DNA of 64,000 nucleotides from the NCBI GenBank assembly GCA_018894105.1, contig CM032123.1:25025744-25089743 (forward strand), given 5' to 3'. Under the pieces are notes generated by a model that was given only the letters and a program-made list of their open reading frames with translations, ran no database searches and was not told the origin of the DNA. This document shows, in pieces, positions 46,340 through 58,382 of the stretch. Made by a program: the position numbers and the translations under genes. Source of the stretch: Jacaranda mimosifolia. Taxonomy: Eukaryota > Streptophyta > Magnoliopsida > Lamiales > Bignoniaceae. How positions within the stretch are numbered: the first letter of the stretch is position 1; the number at the start of each line of letters is the position of its first letter.

Positions 46340-47863
46340 ATCTCTTCCCTTAGTTAACCTTTCAAGATTCTTTCTAATTCATGAACTTGGTTTTGAGAAA
46401 AGAAATTTTCTTCTTCATGGGCTTTACAAATACATTGAATCATTTTTTCCTTCAGAAGAAGATTTTCCTTTAAAAAAGCATCTATCTCATCATCAATAAT
46501 AACTAAAAAAAGCATTAAAGCACTGATTTGCTCTTTTAAAGAAAGATTTTCAGTTTGAATAACTTCTACTTCAATTTTATAAACATCAAGAGAAAGCATT
46601 AGTTCATCTATTCTTTTCTCAAAAGCTTTTTTTCTGCAAAAAGATTTTGAACATTTTTCTTTAAAAGATCATTTTTCACAAGTAGACGTTCTAAATTCTT
46701 TTTGGATTCCTCAATAGCAATATGAAATTCATCTTTAAAATCATTTTCATGGTTGCTATCATATTCGAAGCTAGAGCCAAAATATACCTTAGTTGGTGCC
46801 ATGAAGTAAAGGTTTGCAAACTCATCATCTAATCTTTCCTCATTTGGTTCCTCCTCCTCATCATCCCATGTAGTTGCCATGGCTTTATGTTACTTTTTCT
46901 TCTTTGAAGCTTTCTTCAACTCAGAGCATTTTGGACAAACATGTTAAGGCTTATGGCATCCATAGCAGATAACAAGATTTGAGGATTCTGATTAATTCTT
47001 TCCCTTTCTTTGAGATTGCATCCTTCCTCCTTTTCAGAAAACTTTCTTTCTTCTGTTGAGGAATTTTAATCTTTCTAGTGATGAGTGTTATTTCTTCTTC
47101 ATTTTCATCATTGTTGTCATATTCATCTTCTTCATATTGATCTTCATTTGAGGTTTTGAATGCGACTTTCTTTTCTCTTTTGCTTTCAGCAAGCTGCTCC
47201 TTTAGGATTTTCATTTCATGTGATGTTAGTGATCTACTGAGTTTAGCCATACTTAGTTTAATAAGATTTTTTATATTTTCGGATTGCTATAACCTTAGGA
47301 GTCCACTATCTAGGCAAAGACCTCTGGATTTTCCTTACTTTCTCTTCTTCAAAAAATACTTCACCAACTGCATTGAAAGGATTAATGAAAACCATAAATC
47401 CTAAATACATTTGCTTTATGTTCTCCTTAGGCTTCATAATAAGTATCTTATATTGATGTACCAAGATTGTGATTCTTTCAGCCTGAATCTAATTTGTTCC
47501 TTTATGTGTAATCTATATAGTAAATCTCCATTTCTTATATATTTTCACATGAGCTTACTCTATTGTATTCTTCCTTCGTGAGAGAGTAGGCAATGATATT
47601 TTCATCTTTGGTGTTAAAGGAAATCTATCTCTTATCTTCAACATTATATTCTTACCAAGTTTTATTTTGTATGCCATTTTCATCTTCTATAGTTAGAATG
47701 AATGGTCCTCTTGTAATAATTGTCCACAGATCAAAATCTTGAGCAATGATATATTTCTACATCCTCTTCTTCTAGCTAAGATAGTCTGTTCAATCAAATA
47801 AAGATGAATTGTTGTGAGATAAACTTTCTGCATGAAGTTCTATGGTGGCCATGGTGGATCTTA
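46340..47863 (-). pseudogene. Ty1/copia gag (SIRE-like), broken
   Basis: Minus-strand gag. The start is the Met near 47,853 (MATIELHAESLSHNN), followed by DYLS.KKRM.KYIIAQDFDLW where copia gag has F-x-G-x-x-Y-x-x-W. Farther on are SHEMKILKEQLAESKREKK (about 47,165-47,220), an acidic stretch, a zinc knuckle CYGCHKP.HVCPKC with one stop inside (about 46,925-46,970), then MATTWDDEEEEPNEERLDDE with NLYFMA (about 46,800-46,880), a join typical of SIRE/Maximus-type elements, and coiled-coil segments to 46,354. At least six stops or shifts occur. Protease and pol are absent to the left, where a gypsy LTR-like region begins. Confidence 0.8.
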
Positions 47864-47899
47864 TACTCAGGTTGTTAAGCCTTTATACAAAGTGAACCT

Positions 47900-47912
47900 G
47901 CTTGGATACCAA
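47900..47912 (-). promoter_or_regulatory. Copia primer-binding site
   Basis: Minus strand TTGGTATCCAAGC, two changes from the initiator-Met tRNA complement TTGGTATCAGAGC. It lies about 50 bp from the gag start and directly inside the LTR. Confidence 0.75.
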
Positions 47913-49228
47913 TTATAGTATAGAGTTTGAGCATAAAAGTGGAGGGGGTGAAGTATGCTATTTCAACTTTTTTCGCACAGCGAAATACTTTTGGAATTGA
48001 TTCCTTCCTGATCTTATCAATTTAATACTTGCGACACTTAATAGATAGTTGATTGGTAGTAGAGTTAAAAGCAGTATGCAAAGTAGTAATCGTGAGTAAA
48101 TGATGCATAAAGTAAAGAACACCAAGATTTTAGAAAGCTTCGGACCAAAAGATCCTATTGTTTTACCTAAACTTTGATACTTAGTATTTTGGGAAAGATC
48201 ACTAAATTGATTTTTTACAAGATCAAATCTAACCTTTTATTTTTGCGAAAGCAATCCTGACCTAGATTTTTAAACAAGAACAATCCTAATTCAAACCTTT
48301 TTAGGAGTAGTCCTAACCCAGTCCTTTAAGGTACAGAAGAACTAAACCTTAGATTTTACAAGCTCAGCTAAAACCCTTGGTTCTTTAAGGTACTAAAGAA
48401 CATAATGTTAACTTTTATAGGCTCACCAAAAACCTGACCTTTTACACAATGAAGGTCGAACCTTTCAAACAATGTGTTGTAAGGGAAAAAATTCATCCAG
48501 CACCCAAACTTTATGGATTATTCTTAACTGAGATTGTACATCCCAAGGAAATGAATTCCTTTGGCACTATGACTTTAAGGATAAGTCTTAACCTTACAGA
48601 AAATTCAGAATGAGAAAAGAGGCTAAGCTTGTATAAAGCTTATTACAATAGCTTCTACACAACTCGATATTTAGAATATACAAAGATGGGTTTTAAGATT
48701 TTAAGTGAAGTTTGAGAGAACTTGAATATGACTAAATGCACAAACTTATAAATTTATACAATGTCTCTCTTCTTCATTTAAAGGCCATCTTGGAATATCT
48801 ATAGGTAAACAATCTGTTTATGGACGTTATTTACAAGTGTGGACTCTCATTAGATTTTTCCTTTTTGTGTATGACAGTCTTTGCTTCCCAAACTTAACTT
48901 CATGCGTTTTCTATTTTTGTGCGAGTAGTCTTTACTAACTGTCTTCTCTGTAGTCATTTAAGATGTTAAATTTAAATTTGAAATTTGAACGTCGAGACTT
49001 TCAGGTCATTTAGATGGGAAAATTCAATTTTTCATCTTGTGTTACTAATAAGCGCCTACTGTTTCCCATCAACTGGAATTCATTCCTTCCTTCAGACAAT
49101 CTTTCGAGAATTGAATCAGATGTAAACCATTACTTTGATCCTATATCTATCAATCACCACTTCACGAAATCATTAGTATCAAAGATTGGTTTGTTATCAT
49201 CAAAATATATGATTGAACCAAAATGTCA
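47913..49228 (-). mobile_element. 5' LTR of the SIRE-like copia element
   Basis: Read on the minus strand the LTR begins near 49,228 with TGACATTTTGGTTCAATC followed by 'TTTTGATGATAACAAACCAA', a phrase usual at the start of SIRE/Maximus LTRs, and ends at the primer site (CTATACTATAA). The last bases are decayed from CA. About 1.3 kb, no coding frame; the small plus-strand frame at 49,014-49,235 lies within it and is not credible. Confidence 0.7.
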
Positions 49229-49553
49229 ATACTAAGTATATTAGTTATAAAGTCAACCAACAATTTATGCTGATTAACTTCATTCTTCAAATTTTCCTCA
49301 ATGTTACCATAGTTTTTTTAAGTTTATTATTTTTTTTCTTCTCAATTCTTCAATTATAATTTATACAGATATATAGGCTATGAAATTTTTATTGAAAAAT
49401 ATAAATAATATATTATATATGATAATTTTTTAAATATAATTTATCATATATAAAATATATGATAATGTTTGTAATATAATTTATTAGATTTAAAATAGAT
49501 GAACAAATTAGAGTATATTGTATATAATAATTTTTTAAAGTATTACTCATTGG
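49229..49553. other. AT-rich sequence up to a solo LTR
   Basis: Noncoding, with repeated 'ATATAATTTAT(C/T)A(T/G)AT(A/T)TAAAATA' phrases. Nothing else recognised. Confidence 0.35.
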
Positions 49554-52500
49554 ATATGTGTAACATCCCCGAAAAAATCATATTATTAGTAAAAGTTTAT
49601 TTAAAATTTATTTATATAAGTTTCATTAAAATTTAATTAATTCTCAAAGCTTTAGGAGTTAAAATACAAATAGAAAATACCCAATTGCACCATCATTTAA
49701 AGTTTTGGGGACCTAAATATGATTATTTTGGGTCAAAGGGATCAAAGAGAGGAACTAACAATTCTGAGGGGTTAGAATAAGGCACTAAAATTCCCAAGGG
49801 ACCTAATTTCAAAGAGAACAAAATTAGGGGGGTTAATCTTTAATTAACAAAAGTTGAATTTTATAAAAATAACATTTTCTCCTTTTTTCTTCATTTCACC
49901 CGCCTAACCTTCACCATTTCTCTCTCACCGGAGACCTCTCTCCGGCGACCAAACCTAGACAAATTTTGTATCAATCTCTTCCTCTTTGAACAAGGAATAC
50001 AGCCACACCAATTTCACCCAAAACTAACTAGCAAGGCAGCCAAAAATCTAGCTTGAAGTGGCTGCCATGACAGAGCATGGCGGGTCTGCTATTCCGGTAG
50101 CTTTTTGCGGCGAACAAGAGGTGGGTTTTGACGGGTCCAGCTCAAGGAGCAACATGGTGGCTTAAATTTCCAAATTTGGCTACCGACGGTGACGAAATTG
50201 AAGAAAAGGCAAGGTGGTGGTGGCGGCGGCAGCGTTGTGTGGTTTTCCAACCAATTGACCACCCAAACAACCTCTAATCAGAAAATTGGTAGAGGGCTTT
50301 TGCTCAGCATGGAAAAACACATCATATGGTGGTGGTGAAACCCAGCTCTGGCGATGGTCCGGCGACGGTCCGGTGACTTCCAGACAAAATCTTCAGCTCG
50401 ACGATCTGAGCACATGCGGGCTAGTTTCGGATTATGAATTGACCTTGAACTCGATCAATTTGGTAAAATTCCGATTAATAAGTTAATTTGATTCCTGATT
50501 TAATATGAGTAAATTGTCATGTTAATTTCTGATGTAAATTCAATTTAATTGGATGAAAATTATAATTATTGAGTGAAATGATTGTACAAGAATTCAATTG
50601 TAAGTGATGCATAGACCCAAATTTGATAAAAATATATTAATATTTATCGATTGAGTTATTTGAAGAATTTGAGAAGTTGAAATTGTGGAACAAAAATAGG
50701 ACTTGAATATTTTGAATACACTTGTTAAAATGAATGTGGGCTAAATTTAATTAGTTATGGACCGAGAATATTAATTAAGTATTAATAATGAATGCAAATA
50801 TTAGCCTAGAATCGATAAAATATTAATTGAGGAGATTTGAGTGAACCAGTATGCTTAGGAAAATATAGGGTAAATTAAGTACGGGGTAAAACCCTTGATT
50901 GCATGAACGGGCTATATGCATAGAGAAACTAGTTATACGAGCTAAGTGATTGAAGACAAGCAACATACAGCTAAATACTCTAATGCGAAGACAAGATAGA
51001 ATGACAATCGAGAAAATCAATGGGTTAGAGTAATTAAAATATGCGATTAGCTATAATTGTTGTTAGTAAGTGTTATATTGTAGCATTAATATTCATATGG
51101 CATTTTGTATGAAATAGGTAACAAGGATATCCAAATTCTCCAGGACGTAAGACATGATAGCATCTCTGAGGAGCTTGAGATGAGGATCTACCAATCTGGC
51201 AGTCTTGTACCTATCGTTTTCTTGATAAACCCTCATATGGGTTGGTAACGATTTGATTATCGTATTCTATTAATTATTGTTACCCCTGTAAGGGATTTGC
51301 AAATTAGCTCTTGCTTTGTATGAGCTTACTTCATATCTATTGTTGAACCTGTTAGGTTCTGCTAATTTGATATCTATCCGAATACCATTGTTGATTGTCG
51401 AACCCTGTGAGGTTCTCTTGATTTGAAACTAATGGGTATTTTATCCTTCTTTTCTTGAAAATAACTATTTTTCAATCAAAATCTATGAATCTTTTTGAAC
51501 TTGTAAACTCTATTTGAAGTTGATTATTCAAGTGTATCGTTGATCGCCTTATTGGCATATTTATTAAATTGTTCTGCCTTGTCGGCAATTGAACGTTGAA
51601 AATCTTTACCCTTTTAAATATCTTGTTCGATCAGTATTATAAAATAGCCACACTAGTTGACAGGGCATGTCCAGTAGGGGCCTCTCTTGAGTCTATCCCT
51701 GTTAACACCTATAGATTTCAGTACTAGACCTATTTGTGTCAAAAGTTCTCTTAAATTGTTCATGTACCTGGTTTATTGGAATAGGCCTTGCCGGCCGTTA
51801 TTGGAAAATGTTTTGCCTTGTAAATGGAAAATCTGGTAAAGTTCTGAAATGTTAATGTTATTACTTGAAAAGTTGAATTGATAGATGTTGGCATTATATC
51901 ATTCAACGCATGGGGACACCCTTAAGAAGTTCAACTCGGAGGGACGCCACGAGAAGTTGAGCCTAGGGATAGGTCCGAAAAGAAGGCCGAGCGGTACAGA
52001 TCGATGGTGATAGATCTCCCAGCTAGTACCCACCTACGATCCTAACTTACAAGTAGCTAGAGGTAGCAAATTGTGAGTGGCAGGATCATGCATGCTGTCG
52101 ACCATGCCATAAAAGTAAGTTGTTACATGCCGAGCTGTGTGCTCGAGCAAATGGAGAGATAAGGAGAAAGTTTTCAAGTTCAAGTTAAATGTTATTGAAA
52201 AGTTATCTTGTATTCATCAAGAAGCAATAAGGAAGGATGCCAACAGGCCAGCTAAATGTTTACATGTTTCATGTTTTTATAAGTCTAACTCTAATTACCG
52301 TCAATCATGAACTGATTATCTGATTTATTATCAATGACTTTGTTTATTGCCATTGAAAAATTCAACATTTTTCCTCAATCTACTGCTACGTATTTCCCTC
52401 ACTGAGTCCTTAAGACTCACCCTCCTACGCATTTCTTAAATATTTTCAAACAGATATGAATAGTGAAGAATGAGGACTGATGCTTGCTTGAAAGAACTGT

Positions 52501-52918
52501 TTATGATAGGTGTTTAGATATCATCTGATGGTGACTATGGGATTTGAGATTGTGGACAAGACTGAACTCAGTTTGAAGACTTTTTGCTTGTATATAATGT
52601 TGGCGTGTAGTGTTATTTTAAGTTGAAATATGCCATTATTTATGAGACTTTTGAATATGAACATGTTGCACTTCTTGTAGTGTCTCTTGGAGTTTCAATT
52701 TTGTTGTTTTGGTTGTACATATTGTGCACTCTGAAATGATCTTTTGAGTCAGTGCTAAACTCATATCCCTTGAGTTGTAAAATTTTGGGTTGCTATGCAG
52801 TCTTATGAATTGAAATTGAATTTTAGAGGTACGTTTTGGATTTAAATTATTATGGAAAATATTTGAGTAGCACCTCGGTCCAAAAGCAGGCACCTCCCGG
52901 ACAGGGCACTACAATATG
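49554..52918 (+). mobile_element. Solo LTR of a chromovirus-like gypsy element, perfect 5-bp duplication
   Basis: The LTR is 49,559-52,913 (3,355 bp), beginning TGTAACATCCCCG and ending GGGCACTACA. ATATG is repeated at 49,554-49,558 and 52,914-52,918, a perfect 5-bp target duplication. It carries a CT-rich leader-like part (49,890-49,950, 'CTCACCGGAGACC'), GC-rich GGTGG repeats (50,205-50,240), CCTTGTCGGCAATTG (51,575-51,590) and CCTCACTGAGTCC (52,397-52,410), shared with the solo LTR inside CACTA. No primer site follows. Confidence 0.9.
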
Positions 52919-53633
52919 AATAATAGATATAATTAAATTATGAAAAATCAAATATGTAAATGGATATATCCAATGAATGTATTTTTGAAATGGATATTAA
53001 ATGAATCGGGTATGCGTTTATCATATTTGTATCCATTTATAATCAAAAATCTATTAATCAAATATGGATAGTATCCGCTTTAAACAAACGAGGATAATAT
53101 TTAATATAAATGTGAACAAAAAAAAAATTCAAATATCTATTAACAACCCAATTCATGGAGCTTCCACCTTTTTCTATTTAGGGTAACTATAATAAAAATC
53201 AAATGTTATACTTTAATTTTGCTGGTAAACAGTAAGCATATTGATTAAGTTATTTTGTCTTTTTATGGTAGTAAAAAATTTTCTCTTTTTCCAAAAAAAT
53301 TACTTTTTGAGATTTTGATTTATCAATTTACTCAATTAAACAAATTGAAAAAATTAAATATATTTGGTTATTGGTATTCATTTACTTAGATTTGGTGCAG
53401 TTTTCCAAATAAACACTTTAGTGATCATAACTAACTTCTCCATTACCATTTCTTAAAGCCAATGCACATATATACTTTTTCACTTATCCCACAAAATGGC
53501 CTGATGTAATTGAGTTTATCATGCTCAACAACAATTTACTTATCAACAATATCTATGTGTTAAGAATAATTTTATTTTTTCAGCATCTAGTAAACATTTA
53601 TTTTTGCATTATTGTGTAATTATTTTAAATAAG
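52919..53633. other. AT-rich sequence between a solo LTR and the nested gypsy element
   Basis: Noncoding and very AT-rich, with recurrent 'AATGGATAT' and 'TATCCA' phrases (52,960-53,090) suggesting an old MITE-like repeat whose ends could not be set. GGTAT at 53,634-53,638 is the target site of the next element. Confidence 0.4.
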
Positions 53634-53638
53634 GGTAT

Positions 53639-54159
53639 TGATGCGGCTCAAGATCTAGAGGTGTGGACCTCAAACTCAATTTCCCAAAATGCCCCAGCTA
53701 TAGATCTCGACCTCGAATTGGATCTCGCTCCGCACAAGTAATTCGGGTCTCTGGCTTGACCACAAGAGCATAAGTCAGACTAGATGAGATCGCACTCAAC
53801 TAAACCCTCTAATGCTTAAGTTAGTGTATTGCTGAGGTGATCAAATTATAGCTCAAATATAAAGGTAAGAACTTGAATAAATGATGGTAAATATGTCCTC
53901 ATCAGATATTGTGCAAGTTCCTCATTTTATAGGCATTGGTTGTCCTTTTTCGTACATATCAAAATGGCAAATTGCTATTTATTACATTTGAAATTGAGCA
54001 ACAATCCGTAATCCAGGTCATGGCCCGAGTCGATTTAGGTTCTACCGGGTCTTAACCCGACCTGAATAAAAAGATGCGGATCCTCGTCCTGTTAAGGTAT
54101 TTTGCCTAAACCCATGGGCAAAATAGTCTTTTCTACTACTACATTAATTATCATAATCA
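53639..54159 (-). repeat. 3' LTR of the Tat-like element
   Basis: 521 bp, TGATGCGGCTCAAG at one end and CATAATCA at the other. The partner is 61,323-61,845. The two differ at a scattering of positions, implying a moderately old insertion. Confidence 0.9.
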
Positions 54160-54177
54160 TTAACTCCCCCACTTTCC
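54160..54177 (-). promoter_or_regulatory. Polypurine tract
   Basis: Minus strand GGAAAGTGGGGGAGTTAA directly beside the 3' LTR, the standard primer for plus-strand DNA synthesis. Confidence 0.85.
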
Positions 54178-54315
54178 AAGTGTGCTGGATCTTTTCTCAG
54201 CTTAGGGGAATAAACCTATACACTTTGGGAAATAGGTTCCTTAGCTATCCATCTGGCACTATTAATCTTAACTGTTGATGCTTCCTCAGGAGATGAACTA
54301 TTGCACCCAACCATC

Positions 54316-54323
54316 TATAAATA
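54316..54323 (+). promoter_or_regulatory. TATA-like box of the antisense ORF
   Basis: TATAAATA, 132 bp before the plus-strand start codon at 54,455 and about 155 bp inside the 3' LTR. It is correctly placed to start antisense transcription, but AT-rich DNA makes chance matches common. Confidence 0.4.
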
Positions 54324-54454
54324 CCCCTTTAAAGTATCCTTGCCACTTCATTTTATTCCTTCTCCCCTGCTACTCTAGCACGCTCCTCAGATCTTGACCC
54401 CAAACCACGTAGTCAATTGCCAACTCCTTTGCTAGGTTTGTCTATTTAGTCAGA

Positions 54455-54690
54455 ATGGGCTCGAACTCGAGTTCCTCTTCCGATAAGACTCCCAGCCTTA
54501 GTCAATGGGCGTCAAGCAAAAACATCTCTCCCTGCTCAAGCTTAGAAGATGTGACATCCTTCCAACTTTCTTGACCATCTAATTCACTCGCGATCCCATC
54601 TCCCATCGATTCGCAAGCTCCAAATCCCACAGTGGGCTCCCCCACAGTAGGTCCTTCCTCTGTCTTAGTGGAAGAGCCCTTAATGATTCA
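54455..54690 (+). pseudogene. Amino-terminal part of an antisense aORF
   Basis: Runs on the plus strand, opposite to the element that contains it. The frame begins MGSNSSSSSDKTPSLSQWAS and meets a stop at 54,572 after 39 codons, with a Ser/Pro-rich reading continuing to about 54,690 (SPIDSQAPNPTVGSPTVGPS). The Ser-rich start and its position beside the 3' LTR parallel copies 2 and 4 of the aORF family (MSKLESKMWGSR, MSSSESVMLGSR). The core is not present, probably lost when the second gypsy element inserted or by deletion. Assignment relies on position and composition, not on a core domain. Confidence 0.45.
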
Positions 54691-54699
54691 TATGGATAT

Positions 54700-55190
54700 A
54701 AATATCTAAGAGATAGAGTTACAAATCTTATGTTGATCATCTTACTTAATTCTATCAAGATCAAGTAGTAAAAGAGTCAAAACTATTTATTTTCGGAAAA
54801 TCAAAATCCTGTATTTCCAAACTTGATATATCTTAGCATTTTGATCATAATTTTATCTATATAAATTATATTGAGGTGGTTTAGGAATAATTAGAAACAT
54901 AAGACACAGACCTAAAATTTGTATGTTGATCATTTTTCTTAATTCTATCAGGAAGAAGTAGTAAAGATGTCACTAATAACCATTTTTGAGAAATCAAACT
55001 CCTATATCTTTTGACTAGACACATCTTAGTATTTTGGTGATAAATTAATCCATATATTTCATATTGAGGTGATTCAAGTGTCTATATACACCTAAAGGAC
55101 AGACCCACAATTTTTGTGTTTGGAACTTTTTCAGATTCAATCAATAACTATGAGAAAAAATCCATCAGAAAAACTAGTTGTCTAAAACTA
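54700..55190. repeat. 193-bp tandem repeat, about 2.5 copies
   Basis: Copies begin near 54,729 and 54,922 (TATGTTGATCAT in both) and a partial third near 55,114 (TTGTGTTTGG). They share 'CTTAATTCTATCA', 'AGTAGTAAA', 'TCTTAG(C/T)ATTTTG' and 'TATTGAGGTG(G/A)TT'. Noncoding; lies in the leader side of the inner gypsy element. Confidence 0.8.
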
Positions 55191-56352
55191 GGATCCTAAG
55201 GGAGCATTCTTTCATGTAGCATTCCTTTCCAAAAGTTAAATAATTGTCCTCTATGCCAAAATATATCCAAAAACTTCTAATTTGACATCATAAGTTAAGT
55301 CAAAGTCCTAGTTGATTCGTATCTCAAAATAGGGACCACAAAAATATTCTAGTACCATTATTATATATATATATTTCTAGTGAATTAAATCTCCGAGAAG
55401 TCTCAAAAGTTTAATAAATCAAGTCCAACTGAAATGGATTTGAAAGGTTCATCCTCCTATGAGTTTATTGATGTAAGTCTTTCCTGCTTATAAATTGACT
55501 CTCTCATGCTTTCATGATAGTGGTAGCCATAAGTAACATAAAGTTCAATCATGTGCACTATTTTACTATACCTTGTTAACTTTCAAAAAGTCATATGTAC
55601 ATACACATCCTTACTCTGTCAGTTCCTACTAAAACCCTCAACCCTTAGTGGCAGTATATCTAATGTATATAACAATATATATGGGTTTGTACACCAAGTG
55701 TTACAATTCACATTCCATGGTGGTCTTCCCTCTTGCTTCCTTAATAGATGACATTCTTTGCGATAAAGATTCTCACTTCTTCCTTTTCATTTTTCAAATC
55801 CTCATCATTCTAGTAAAATAATTTTCTCATAAATCCAAACAAGTTTCAATTATCGACCTAAGATTTTTATCCTAATATCATATGCCTATTTCATATCTCA
55901 AATCGTAACCTAAGCTCTTGAAAACTAACCTTCGTTGTCAAAGTGAAACGTCTAAATCATGAAACGACTTATGCGGGCTTTGACTCACCATCTTACCAAA
56001 ATACGTCTAGATCAATAATAAGAAAAAATTATAAAAGTACTCTAAGTAGTCATTTCACAAGAAACAAAAAAGCTAAGTGTTCACAATTTTTAAAACGGGG
56101 GAAAAACTATTAATTCCTAGAGTATTTCCAATCTAAGTCTATAGTATGTCATGAATCCTATCTTCCAGAACCAAAAGTGTTCAATCGTATTAGCTTGCTA
56201 ACTAAACAATAGTCCCTCATAACCTCAATATCAGTTGAACTTTGATTATTCAATTCAGTGGCCAAACCTAAATACTCGTATCAATTCCTAAGGGTTTTAC
56301 CCCATATTCCACAGTTCCAAGATCTTATCCCGACATTGCCTAAGTTTAAAAA
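55191..56352 (-). other. Leader of the inner gypsy element
   Basis: Noncoding sequence between the 193-bp repeats and the inner primer site. No gag of the inner element could be recognised, so its internal region is truncated somewhere in this interval; the junction with the outer element was not resolved. Confidence 0.4.
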
Positions 56353-56369
56353 CCTAGGCTCTGATACCA
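56353..56369 (-). promoter_or_regulatory. Primer-binding site of the inner gypsy element
   Basis: Minus strand TGGTATCAGAGCCTAGG, a perfect initiator-Met tRNA complement over TGGTATCAGAGC. It is three bases from the LTR end. Confidence 0.9.
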
Positions 56370-58382
56370 TTCTGTCACACCCCAAAATCCAAACCATATA
56401 GTCCAGTCTCGAGGCGTGAAAATTTAATCCCAAATAAACAGTCTCACCTATCCAAATCATATCTTAAATTAAAAAAAAAAATCCTCCAACATTCGAAATA
56501 ATCCAAATAACTTTAGCAACAGAAAAACTCAAAATGCCCAATACACTTCCCTCAACTAGAAGATCATTAAAGGAGAAAAACCAATTTGCCAACATGGCAA
56601 TAAAACTAAATTTATTGCAAAGTCCTCATCACAAAAGAAAACCTACAATCTCGATTCTCGTCAAAAGCATAATCCACCTCCTCACTAGGATTAAAATCTA
56701 GGTCTGCCAGCAGGAAGTTAAAAAAGAAAACAAATGTGAGTAAAAGACTCAAGTGAGTGCCAAGTGTGTGCACTGTAAGTTCATGATTTAAAATTAGTTG
56801 TACAATGAAAGATATTCGAGAAAACATGAGTGAAAATTTTTAACAGTCAGGAAGTAACAAATCAAGAATTGTGTAAATAGTCAAGGAGTAATAAATCAAG
56901 AATTTTACAATCAGATAAGCAGTAATAAGTCAAGAGTTTAACAAATGATTTCCTAGACTAACAACTTAAATACGATTATCAAACAGTGTTTGTTGTAGCC
57001 AGTCAACTTTACGACTCCCACCGTAATAGTCTCTTATCGCTCCGAGCAAGGTGCGACCTTACCAAAACAGTGCCCGAGCGTTCTCGAAAATTCCTACGAC
57101 CCACTTAAGCCACAAATGACTTCTGTTGTGTGCTGGGGGGATTAGGCCATCGGGGCTTGGGGTTCAACCGGCTAGCTCGCTGCTGCCTAGTGAAGATCCT
57201 TGCATACCCAGACCAAGTTGGATCCAACTAGCAGTAACAGTAATAATAATCAGTTGATCATCGAATTTAATTGGTAGTCTAGAAGCATTAAAATCATAAA
57301 GCATAGGTTTCTTTTTCCCGAATTAAAACAAGAAAAAATATTTCTTTTTGTGCAAAAATAAAACAAGAAAAAGAATTCTTTTTGTGCACAATGGAATTCC
57401 TATAGAGTGCAGTGTATAGTGAAAAGAGTTTCATAGCATGCGTTACTATACATATATCCTTATAGTTTTGAAAAGTAATATCATATAATAGTTATAAGTT
57501 TAGGCACTCACTGTACTTATCAGTTGTGTCGAAAGTAGATTTTGTCATGTTAAATCCTTGACCACCTGTTGAAATAATAATAATATCCAACTTAATCAAT
57601 AGCTAAATCATGGAACTTCAGTTGTACGCTAACTTATATCGTTCACAACATCATGCCCCTTATACGACTAACAAAATTAAATTTCTCTCTCTTTTGATTT
57701 ATATATATTAACTAGTATTAATTCTAAAATAATTAAATCCAAACTCTCGTATGTAGAAAAAGAAAAACTTCGATCTTAGATATACTCAATTAATTGGGTT
57801 TGTTTTATTTTATTATTATAATTATTATTTTTAAGGTCTATTCAAAAACCCATTAATCCTAAATAAATTCTAGAATTCAATAGTGTATACACACATATAT
57901 ATATATATAATTGGACATAAATGATCATTCCCACGCTGAAAAACAATTGATTGCATGCATCCTCATTACTATTCTATTACCAACTTAATTTCCTATTTGA
58001 AGATACCAATTATTCACTTGTTTAATCTCTTATCTATTCTATAAAATTCCGAACTTGCCAGATGGGTTCAAACACATCTAATCAATGATCATATACTACA
58101 TACACTCGATTCATTTGTTTCCCAAAACAATAGCATCTGGGTCTCATGCTTTCCTATGTAGCACGGCCTTTCCCATGTGAATTAAATTAATACACATGCA
58201 TAAACTTTTCAAAACATACTCAACGGGGAGCTGCTGACCGATTAAAATTTTCCTTGTCTAATGTAGAAAAAGCTTTAATCTCCAGTTGTACCTTGAAGTT
58301 ATCTAATTGGATGGCGAAGTGTTATTCTTATGTTTTCAAATAAATAAGTAATTAGACAAAAGAAACACCTCTATTGTCAAAT

